DNA from: Hyphomicrobiales bacterium
Lineage (GTDB): Bacteria > Pseudomonadota > Alphaproteobacteria > Rhizobiales > Beijerinckiaceae
Length of the DNA stretch: 64,000 nt
Reading direction: 5' to 3'
Assembly: GCA_019075865.1 (NCBI GenBank)
Contig: JAGXAN010000005.1
Coordinates: 124,001 to 188,000 of the forward strand
Below are positions 47,846 through 55,123 of the stretch, piece after piece. Below the pieces are notes generated by a model that was not told where the DNA came from, did not search any database, and saw only the letters and a list, made by a program, of their open reading frames with translations. Position 1 is the stretch's first letter; the number at the start of each line of letters is the position of its first letter. Position numbers and translations under genes: made by a program.

Positions 47846-50155
47846 ATGAGCGGTTCCAAAACGACCAGCGGGCTGAAGAACGGCGATCCCGGCAAGGCCT
47901 TCAAGGGCAAAATCGGGCGCGTTATCCCGGAAAGCACCCCTTGGTGGCCAGAGCCGACGGCAGCGCCCAAAGGCGCACCGAATGTTTTGATCATCTATCT
48001 CGACGATCTTGGCTTTTCTGATCTCGGCTGCTTCGGCTCCGAGATCGAGACCCCCAACATTGATGCTCTGGCTGCGGGCGGCCTGCGCTTCATGAATTAC
48101 ACCACGGTGCCCATGTGCTCGCCCGCACGGGCGGCGCTGTTGACCGGCAAGAACCCGCATTCGGTTGGCTGCGGCTGGATTGCGCACGCCAACCCCGGTT
48201 TTCCTGGCTATTATTCGGAAATTTCCAATGATGCGCCAACGCTGGCCGAGATATTGGGTGAGAATGGCTATTCCACGATGATGGTGGGCAAATGGCACAA
48301 CACCTGGCACCACAACGTGCATGAGGCCGCCGACAAGAACTCATGGCCGACGCAGCGCGGCTTTGAGCGGTTTTATGGCTTCCTCGATGCCGAGACCAAC
48401 TATTTTTGCCCCGACAAAATCTACGAGGGCAACGTGCTCAAAGACATGGATACTTATGCGGAGGATTACTTCGCCACGGATGACTGGACGTCAAAGGCGA
48501 TCAGTTGGATGAAAGAACATAATTCCAGCGAGCCGCATCGACCCTTCTTCATGTATATGGCGTTTAACGCGCCACATATGCCAATCCACGCCAAGGCGCA
48601 GGACTCAGGCAAATACGCGGGCCGCTATGCGGCGGGCTGGGATGCATTTCGCCAAAGTCGCCACGCCAAACAACTGGCCACCGGACTTGTGGACGAGCGC
48701 TATGCCCTGGCACCCATGCCGCCAGGCGTTCCGGCCTGGGCCGACCTTCCCGCCGAAAAGCAGGCGCTCTTTGCCAAATATATGGAGCTTTATGCGGGCC
48801 TCGTCGACAACATCGACCAAAACGTCGGCCGTGTGATGGCATTTCTGCGCGCCGCGGGCCTCGATCAAAACACGCTGATCGTATTGTCCTCGGACAATGG
48901 CGCCAGTGCCGTCGGCGGGCTTGAAGGCACACCAAACTTCATTGACCAACGCGAAGGCGTGCCACCCAACCACGCGGCCGCCAAAGCCATGGCTGAAGAT
49001 GGCCGCCTTGGCAGCCACGAGTCCATGACCGCCTATCCCACCGGCTGGGCGCAGGTCTCAAATGCCCCCTTTTATTTTTTCAAACGCACGCCGATGAACG
49101 GTGGCATCCGGGTGCCGTTGATCGTTCACTGGCCCAAGGGACTGGGTGAACCGGGTGCCGTACGCAAAGACTGGGTGCATGTCACCGATATCACCCCCAC
49201 CATCCTTGACGTGATTGGCCTCGCCCATCCCGATGCCATCAAAGGTTTTGAGGCACGCAAGCCGGACGGCGTCAGCTTCAAGCCGATGCTGCAAGCCGCC
49301 GCGCCGAGCGCCCGCGCCGAGCAATATTACGAGTTGGAAGCAAACCGCGCCTATATCGCGGGCGACTGGAAAATCGCTTCGCTGCAACCACGCGGCGGCA
49401 AGATCGAAACGCTCGACAACTGGATGCTGTTCAACCTTAAGGATGATCCAACCGAGTGCCACAATCTGGCCAGCCAGCACCCCGAAATAGTGCAGGAACT
49501 CATGGCCAAATTCGACGAGGTGGCCTTCGCAAATTATGTCTATCCGCTCGACAACCGCGATCTTGCGCGCGCCATCACCATTCCGCCCTTCCTCAAGGAA
49601 AGTGTTAACACGCCGCGCGACTTCTACCCTGATACGCAGACCATTTCGAAAGTCATCATCGGCCCGCTCATTGCTGACCGCAACTTCCGTATCCTTTCCG
49701 AATTCGACTGGCAGCCGGGGCAGGAGGGCGTGATTTTCGCGATCGGCGAGATTTTTGTCGGCCTGTCGCTTTATGTGATGAACGACAGGCTGCAATTCAC
49801 CTATCACCGCTGGATGTCGCCGATCGAGATGCCCGAAGCCGTGATGACTCCGGGCCATCAGAGCGTGGTGGTAGAATTTGAGGCGCTTGGCAAAAGGCGG
49901 AGCCGGGCCAGGTTGGTGATCAACGGCATTGAGGTGGTCGCGATGACGGATATGTCTCCTTCAATCATCGGCGTGCACTACGAGGGCATCGACATCGGTC
50001 TGGACAGGCGCCAACGCACGATCAGCAAATACGCCGGCCGGGGCAGTTTTGCTTACACCGGCAGCATAGAGCGCGTGCGCGTCGAACCCGGCGACCAGGC
50101 ACCCGACTCTCTTTTCAACCGGCTTGAGTCGGAACTGACGAAAATGCGCGACTGA
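47846..50155 (+). CDS. Type I sulfatase (arylsulfatase family), leaderless, copy 1
   Basis: This formylglycine-dependent sulfatase has 769 aa. Metal-binding aspartates are in YLDDLGFSD (D53, D54), the modified cysteine is C91 in CSPAR followed by LTGKNP, and a second metal site is LSSDNGAS. The C-terminal third (from about 590) is an extra beta-rich domain found in large arylsulfatases. No signal peptide is visible (MSGSKTTSGLKNG), so it should act in the cytoplasm on an imported sulfate ester. GGGAGG precedes the ATG. The formylglycine-generating enzyme is not encoded here. Confidence 0.93.
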   Translation: MSGSKTTSGLKNGDPGKAFKGKIGRVIPESTPWWPEPTAAPKGAPNVLIIYLDDLGFSDLGCFGSEIETPNIDALAAGGLRFMNYTTVPMCSPARAALLTGKNPHSVGCGWIAHANPGFPGYYSEISNDAPTLAEILGENGYSTMMVGKWHNTWHHNVHEAADKNSWPTQRGFERFYGFLDAETNYFCPDKIYEGNVLKDMDTYAEDYFATDDWTSKAISWMKEHNSSEPHRPFFMYMAFNAPHMPIHAKAQDSGKYAGRYAAGWDAFRQSRHAKQLATGLVDERYALAPMPPGVPAWADLPAEKQALFAKYMELYAGLVDNIDQNVGRVMAFLRAAGLDQNTLIVLSSDNGASAVGGLEGTPNFIDQREGVPPNHAAAKAMAEDGRLGSHESMTAYPTGWAQVSNAPFYFFKRTPMNGGIRVPLIVHWPKGLGEPGAVRKDWVHVTDITPTILDVIGLAHPDAIKGFEARKPDGVSFKPMLQAAAPSARAEQYYELEANRAYIAGDWKIASLQPRGGKIETLDNWMLFNLKDDPTECHNLASQHPEIVQELMAKFDEVAFANYVYPLDNRDLARAITIPPFLKESVNTPRDFYPDTQTISKVIIGPLIADRNFRILSEFDWQPGQEGVIFAIGEIFVGLSLYVMNDRLQFTYHRWMSPIEMPEAVMTPGHQSVVVEFEALGKRRSRARLVINGIEVVAMTDMSPSIIGVHYEGIDIGLDRRQRTISKYAGRGSFAYTGSIERVRVEPGDQAPDSLFNRLESELTKMRD

Positions 50156-50179
50156 AGGGTCGCGGCGGGCCAGAATGCG

Positions 50180-50908
50180 CTAATCAGCATAAGCCAGCGA
50201 CACCAAAGCCTCGCGGTTGACCACTGTGATCTTGCGGTCGGCCATGCTGAGCACGCCATCTCCCACCAGATCCTTCAGCATCCCATTGGTGCTTTGGCGC
50301 GACAGACCGATCATCGCGCCGAGCGAATCCTGTGTAAGCCGAAGATCAATGAGGGTGCCCTCTTTCGTCAATCGTCCATGCGATTGCGCCAGCCACAAGA
50401 GCCTTGACGCCAGCCGCGCGATCGGCGGCCCTATGGCATATTCGTGCAACGCGCTGAACGAATACCGCAGTCTTTCGCAAAACAGCGCCAAAATGCTGTC
50501 GCGAAATTCCTTGTCGGTATCAATCAATTCATTCGCCGCCTTGGCCGGAATTCGCAAGGTGACCGTCAGCCCCTGGGCCACGTGGTTATGCGGGTTGGGC
50601 TGGCCGTCGATCACGCCGAAAAGCCCACTTATGTTGCCAGGTTCCAGCATCGCAAACACGTGGATACGACCGTCAGGGGAGATTTTTTCGGCCCGGATGG
50701 TTCCACTGAGAACGATGTGCAAATTCTTGATCGGATCGCCGGCATTGCCGAGCGATTCCCCGTCGTTATAATGCGAAATTGTGCCAACGCGGATCAACCG
50801 ATCGAGAGCGCCATCCGACATGCCGCGCAGGTGCGAAGAAGGGCCATGCAGCACAGCGGTCGCTCTTCCAAGCGGCCATTTGTCTCCTTTCGTCATCGCC
50901 TCCACCAT
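50180..50908 (-). CDS. Crp/Fnr-family transcriptional regulator
   Basis: This 242-residue regulator has an N-terminal cyclic-nucleotide-type beta-barrel (YNDGESLGNAGDPIKNLHIV, GNISGLFGVIDG), a dimer helix and a C-terminal helix-turn-helix (LTQDSLGAMIGLSRQSTNGM). There is no FNR-type cysteine cluster at the start. Aligned to E. coli CRP, Arg180 is kept but Glu181 is Gln and Arg185 is Gly. It lies convergent to sulfatase 1 and divergent from sulfatase 2, so it is the obvious local regulator. I infer that it binds the CTGTC-N8-GACAG sites. The ligand is unknown. A second ATG at 50896 is possible. Confidence 0.9.
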   Translation of the reverse strand: MVEAMTKGDKWPLGRATAVLHGPSSHLRGMSDGALDRLIRVGTISHYNDGESLGNAGDPIKNLHIVLSGTIRAEKISPDGRIHVFAMLEPGNISGLFGVIDGQPNPHNHVAQGLTVTLRIPAKAANELIDTDKEFRDSILALFCERLRYSFSALHEYAIGPPIARLASRLLWLAQSHGRLTKEGTLIDLRLTQDSLGAMIGLSRQSTNGMLKDLVGDGVLSMADRKITVVNREALVSLAYAD

Positions 50909-51102
50909 TCTGTTTTGATGATCTCCCTGTTATCGGGCTTTTAATGAACACCAAGCCTACACCTTGATGACGATGGGTCAAAGGATCATTGCGCAAAGGC
51001 GTGCGCCCGCCGCCACCGCACCTGTTTGTGGCACAAAGTTACATCTAGGGCGGATATTGGCCTCCAATGATCGTGGAATTGGCAGCGGAAATTTTGGAAA
51101 GA

Positions 51103-51120
51103 CTGCCAGGCAGGCTACAG
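51103..51120. promoter_or_regulatory. Degenerate island operator (CTGCC-N8-TACAG)
   Basis: It matches 8 of 10 arm positions and starts 33 bases (about three helical turns) upstream of the exact copy D. It could be chance on its own. Confidence 0.35.
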
Positions 51121-51135
51121 TCAAGGTCGGTCAGT

Positions 51136-51153
51136 CTGTCACTTGCACGACAG
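51136..51153. promoter_or_regulatory. Operator-like palindrome D (CTGTC-N8-GACAG)
   Basis: This is an exact copy, extended to TCTGTC/GACAGA, 55 bases upstream of the sulfatase 2 start. The inner core is TGTCA-N6-CGACA. Confidence 0.65.
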
Positions 51154-51208
51154 AACCGCTCAAGCTTTCGCCCTAAAATTGCGGGATGGATCGAAGAGGG
51201 GATGCCAA

Positions 51209-53533
51209 ATGCATGAAGGCAGCTTGAAAGAGGGCGATGGGCTGAAATCTGGCGATCCGGGCGACGGGTTCGGCGGCGTCATTGGCAAGACCCTGGCCGA
51301 ATCGACACCTTGGTGGCGGGCCCCGAAAACCGCGCCGGCAGGCGCACCAAACATCGTGGTGATCCTGCTTGATGACCTGGGCTTTTCCGACCTTGGTTGC
51401 TTTGGTTCGGAGATTGCCACGCCCAATATCGACCGTCTGGCAGCGCGGGGCTTGCGTTTCAACAACTACACCACGGTGCCCATGTGCACGCCCGCGCGTG
51501 CGGCCTTCATGACCGGCAAAAACCCGCATTCAGTCGGTTGCGGCTGGTTGACTCACAACAACCCCGGCTACCCCGGCTATCAGGCAGGTGAAATTTCGCG
51601 CGATGCGCCAACTATTCCCGAGATATTGCGCGATTCAGGCTATTCAACCTACGCAGTCGGCAAATGGCACAACACCGCTGACTATAATCTGGCCGCAGCA
51701 ACCGACCGCGCCGCCTGGCCGCTGCAACGCGGCTTTGATCGATTCTACGGCTTTTTGGGCGCCGAGACCAATTACCACGCGCCGGGCCAATTGGTGGAAG
51801 GCAACGAACCGGTGCAGGCCGATGTCCTGGCGGAGGGTTATTTTGCGCCCGACGATTTTACCGACAAGGCGATAAGCTGGCTCCGGGCGCACCGCTCCTC
51901 CTGCCCCGACAAGCCTTTCTACCTTTATTATGCAACCAACGCGCCGCATACGCCGCTGCACGCCAAACCTGCGGACATGGCCAAATACGCGGGTCGCTAT
52001 GCGAACGGCTGGCAAGCCCTGCGCGAAGCACGATTCGCGCGGCAAAAGGAACTTGGCGTGATCGGTGCGGACTGGAAACTGCCGGGCCGCACGCCCGGCG
52101 TGCCTGACTGGACTGAAGTGCCAGAGGACCAGCACGCGCTTATGGCACTCTACATGGAGATCTACGCAGGCCTAATCGACAACGCCGACCAGAACATCGG
52201 CCGCTTGCTGGATGAACTGGAGCATTTGGGGGTGCTCGACAACACACTGGTGATACTGACCTCAGACAATGGCGCCTCATCGATCGGTGGTCCGGACGGG
52301 GCCGCCAACTTCGCCGAAAAGCGCGTGACGATGCAGGAAAGCCCGGAACTGGCCAACAAGATGATGGCCGAGGGGCGCATGGGGGCCGTGGAAACCGCAC
52401 CAGCCTATCCGGTAGGCTGGGCCAATGCCTGCAACACGCCGTTCCGTTTCTACAAACGCACCCCGATGAACGGTGGCATTCGCGTGCCGATGGTGATTCA
52501 TTGGCCAGCCCGGATAACCGATGCCGGGGCGGTGCGGACGCAATGGGTGCATGTCACCGATTTTATGCCAACGCTTCTGGAATTGCTCGGCGCGGCCTAT
52601 CCGGCCCAATTCGCAGGCTACCGCACGCGCGGCCTCGATGGCGTCTCTTTCCGCGATATGCTGTTTGACGCAAAAGCCGCAACCCGGCGTGGCTCGCAGC
52701 ACTATGAACTGGAAGGAAACCGCGGCTATATCGCCGATGGACGCTGGAAGATCGCATCGCTACAACCGCTTGGCATCAAAATCGATCTCGATAACTGGGT
52801 GCTGTTCGACCTTGCGACGGACCCGACCGAGATCAACAACCTCGCCGCCGCCATGCCCGAAAAGTTAGCCGAGATCATCGCCTTGTTCGAGGCGGATGCG
52901 GCAGCCAATTACGTTTACCCCATCGACAACCGCGGTGTGAAGCGCGCATTGGCCGTCGACCCCAACCGCATTGGCAAGCTCAACCAGACCCATGTTTTCT
53001 ATCCCGGCTCAGAGACCGCGCATGGATTGCTGGTCAGCCCGCTGATCGCGGATCGCGATTACGAAATGGCGGTATCTTTCCTCCATGCCGTGGGGCAAGA
53101 GGGTGTGATTTTCGCTCTTGGAGACATTTCGCGCGGAATGGCGGCCTTCGTCGTCGGTGGCGAACTGGTGGTGCACTACAACGGCGGATTTGTGGTGAAG
53201 CGCGACCTGCGCTTGCCGATCCAACCCGGCGAGCAGCTTTTGCGCATCAGCCACAAGGCCAAGGGCCGAATGCAGGGCGATGCAACCATCACACTCGACA
53301 ACCCGACCGGCGCGGCGCAAGGCAGCCTCAACATGTCCCCCACGATCCTTCGCATCATCGGCGAAGGGCTCGACATCGGACTCGACCGCCGCCTCAAGGT
53401 TTGCGCCGAATGCGAAGGGCGTGGCACCTTTGCCTATCCGGGTCGCATCGACTGGTTGCGCATTGACCCCGGCCCGCAAGCGCCGGGCAGCTTTGTGAAC
53501 ATGGCCGAGGAACTCGCGCAGCGCGACTGGTGA
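51209..53533 (+). CDS. Type I sulfatase (arylsulfatase family), leaderless, copy 2
   Basis: This 774-residue paralogue of the sulfatase encoded 1 kb upstream shares the same leaderless start region (GLKSGDPGDGFGG), LLDDLGFSD and a second metal site LTSDNGAS. The formylglycine site is C93 in CTPAR, with Thr in place of Ser, still within the CxPxR rule. ATG 51209 follows GAGGGGAT, and the open frame upstream of it runs through the operator site, so a longer start is unlikely. The two copies diverge in the middle region, which suggests different ester preferences. An island operator lies directly upstream. Confidence 0.93.
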   Translation: MHEGSLKEGDGLKSGDPGDGFGGVIGKTLAESTPWWRAPKTAPAGAPNIVVILLDDLGFSDLGCFGSEIATPNIDRLAARGLRFNNYTTVPMCTPARAAFMTGKNPHSVGCGWLTHNNPGYPGYQAGEISRDAPTIPEILRDSGYSTYAVGKWHNTADYNLAAATDRAAWPLQRGFDRFYGFLGAETNYHAPGQLVEGNEPVQADVLAEGYFAPDDFTDKAISWLRAHRSSCPDKPFYLYYATNAPHTPLHAKPADMAKYAGRYANGWQALREARFARQKELGVIGADWKLPGRTPGVPDWTEVPEDQHALMALYMEIYAGLIDNADQNIGRLLDELEHLGVLDNTLVILTSDNGASSIGGPDGAANFAEKRVTMQESPELANKMMAEGRMGAVETAPAYPVGWANACNTPFRFYKRTPMNGGIRVPMVIHWPARITDAGAVRTQWVHVTDFMPTLLELLGAAYPAQFAGYRTRGLDGVSFRDMLFDAKAATRRGSQHYELEGNRGYIADGRWKIASLQPLGIKIDLDNWVLFDLATDPTEINNLAAAMPEKLAEIIALFEADAAANYVYPIDNRGVKRALAVDPNRIGKLNQTHVFYPGSETAHGLLVSPLIADRDYEMAVSFLHAVGQEGVIFALGDISRGMAAFVVGGELVVHYNGGFVVKRDLRLPIQPGEQLLRISHKAKGRMQGDATITLDNPTGAAQGSLNMSPTILRIIGEGLDIGLDRRLKVCAECEGRGTFAYPGRIDWLRIDPGPQAPGSFVNMAEELAQRDW

Positions 53534-53610
53534 CAGCGGGATGCAATTGCAATCGGCCGCAACGCTTTATCGCCTGCAACACATCTGTCGGCACGGCACA
53601 GCCCACAGAA

Positions 53611-53628
53611 CTGTCGCCGACTTGACAG
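53611..53628. promoter_or_regulatory. Operator-like palindrome E (CTGTC-N8-GACAG), overlapping a TTGACA box
   Basis: This exact copy lies upstream of the MFS gene. Its right arm is part of TTGACA (53622-53627), a possible -35 element, so binding could block or replace RNA polymerase contacts. Confidence 0.65.
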
Positions 53629-53787
53629 ACACAACCTGTCGTCTCGATATCCTGAACTGAAATTGCGAACGCGAATGCGTCCGTATCGGAAAGTAACAGT
53701 GCGTTGCGCCTTTGGTGCAGTGCCCGAAGACCGCACCAAAGAGGCGGCTCGTCAATTCCGATGTGAAAATGGCAGGGAGGCCGCTGG

Positions 53788-55068
53788 ATGACAGTCCAAC
53801 TCGACGGGGCGCATGCCAATATGCGCCAAGACTTTATGGGCCGGAAGTCGATGGCTTGGGCGACCTTCGCACTGACCTTCGCACTTTACATCTTTGATTT
53901 CGTGGACCGGCAGGTGATTACCTCGATGCTGCCTGCGATCAAGATCGACTGGCAACTCAGCGACACCCAGCTTGGTATGATCATTTCAGTGGTGATGGTG
54001 ACGGTTGCGTTGCTGGCCATTCCGGTCTCGATCCTCGCCGACCGCTGGAGCCGGGTGAAATGCATCGCCGCCATGGCTTTGCTATGGTGCCTCGCCACGA
54101 TCGCCTGCGGCTATGCCACCAGTTACGCGCAACTTTTGACAATGCGGGGCTTGGTGGGAGTCGGCGAAGCGGCTTATGGCTCCGTTGGCATCGCCCTCCT
54201 GTCGACACTCTTTCCAGCCCAGATGCGCGCGTTCCTGCTTTCCGCATTCAACGCTGCGGCCCTTCTCGGCTCGATGGGCGGTGTGCTCATTGGCGGTTAC
54301 ATTGCCAAGACATACGGCTGGCATTCAGCGTTTGGCGTTGTTGGCTTCCCTGGCCTCATTCTGGCGCTGATGTATTTTCTGGTACCCGATTACAAGACCG
54401 TCGAACTGCAACCGGGCGTGGCGCGGAGATCGTCCCTCAAGAGCCTTGCGGCAATGATGCGTGCGCTGCTGGAAACGCCGTCGGCGATTCTGATTTACGT
54501 TTGCAACGCGCTCCAACTTTTCGTCCTCGCCGCCATAGTCTCGTGGTTACCCAGCTTCCTCAACCGCTCCTATGGGCTTGCAACCGACGTTGCCTCCGTG
54601 CGCATGGTTATGGTGCTGATCGCCAGCAGCCTTGGCACGATTATATTCGGTTTGGTCGCTGACCGCATCAGCCGTCACTCGCCAGGGCGGAAATTCGAAG
54701 CCCTTGCCGTCTCGGCATTCCTGACATTTGTCACTTTCGCATTTGCCTTCAACTTCATGGCACCCGGCCCCTGGCAATTTCGGGTGATCGTCCTTGGCGG
54801 TTTGTTCATGGGCGGCACGCTCGGAACCACCAGCGCCCTGACGGTCGAGGTGGCACATCCTGGCATCCGCGCCACCGCGCTGGCCGTTGGGGCGCTGGTC
54901 CAAAATCTGCTCGGACTGGCGGCAGGGCCAGCGTTCACGGGCATTTTGTCGGATCATCTGGGATTGCCGGTAGCGCTCGGGATCGTGCCTTTCTTCAGTC
55001 TGCTTTCAGCCGTAGCCTTCCTCCTGGTGCGGCGCGTCTTCCTCCGCGACCTCGCCAGAACAGCCTGA
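53788..55068 (+). CDS. MFS transporter, spinster-like
   Basis: This inner-membrane transporter of 426 aa has about twelve hydrophobic helices. The first helix region reads FDFVDRQVITSMLPAI, like spinster-type MFS proteins, followed by SDTQLGMIIS and the loop 2-3 motif SILADRWSRVK. AGGGAGG precedes the ATG. The leaderless sulfatases need their ester inside the cell, so this gene is the best candidate importer, with the FadL-like channel in the outer membrane. Export of sulfate or product is the alternative. Confidence 0.88.
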   Translation: MTVQLDGAHANMRQDFMGRKSMAWATFALTFALYIFDFVDRQVITSMLPAIKIDWQLSDTQLGMIISVVMVTVALLAIPVSILADRWSRVKCIAAMALLWCLATIACGYATSYAQLLTMRGLVGVGEAAYGSVGIALLSTLFPAQMRAFLLSAFNAAALLGSMGGVLIGGYIAKTYGWHSAFGVVGFPGLILALMYFLVPDYKTVELQPGVARRSSLKSLAAMMRALLETPSAILIYVCNALQLFVLAAIVSWLPSFLNRSYGLATDVASVRMVMVLIASSLGTIIFGLVADRISRHSPGRKFEALAVSAFLTFVTFAFAFNFMAPGPWQFRVIVLGGLFMGGTLGTTSALTVEVAHPGIRATALAVGALVQNLLGLAAGPAFTGILSDHLGLPVALGIVPFFSLLSAVAFLLVRRVFLRDLARTA

Positions 55069-55075
55069 TTTGGCC

Positions 55076-55096
55076 CGCCGGCCGAATTTGCCGGCG
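55076..55096. terminator. GC-rich hairpin between convergent MFS and polA genes
   Basis: CGCCGGC and GCCGGCG form a perfect 7-base stem with a 7-base loop. No T run follows on either strand, so it is at best a weak bidirectional terminator. Confidence 0.35.
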
Positions 55097-55123
55097 ATCC
55101 CGGCGCTTGGTCTCAAGAATGGA

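Larger units (their letters stand above)
50909..51208. other. Divergent gap between the Crp/Fnr gene and sulfatase 2
   Basis: This gap of 300 bases contains one exact and one degenerate island operator (listed separately) close to the sulfatase start. No gene was recognised. Confidence 0.6.

Noticed and set aside
44694-50155. Choline-sulfate (betCBA-like) pathway
   Set aside because: Sulfatase, GMC oxidase and aldehyde dehydrogenase recall betC, betA and betB, but these sulfatases are about 770 aa, not about 500, lack the choline sulfatase look, and are joined to 2-oxoacid and dehydratase enzymes not needed for choline.
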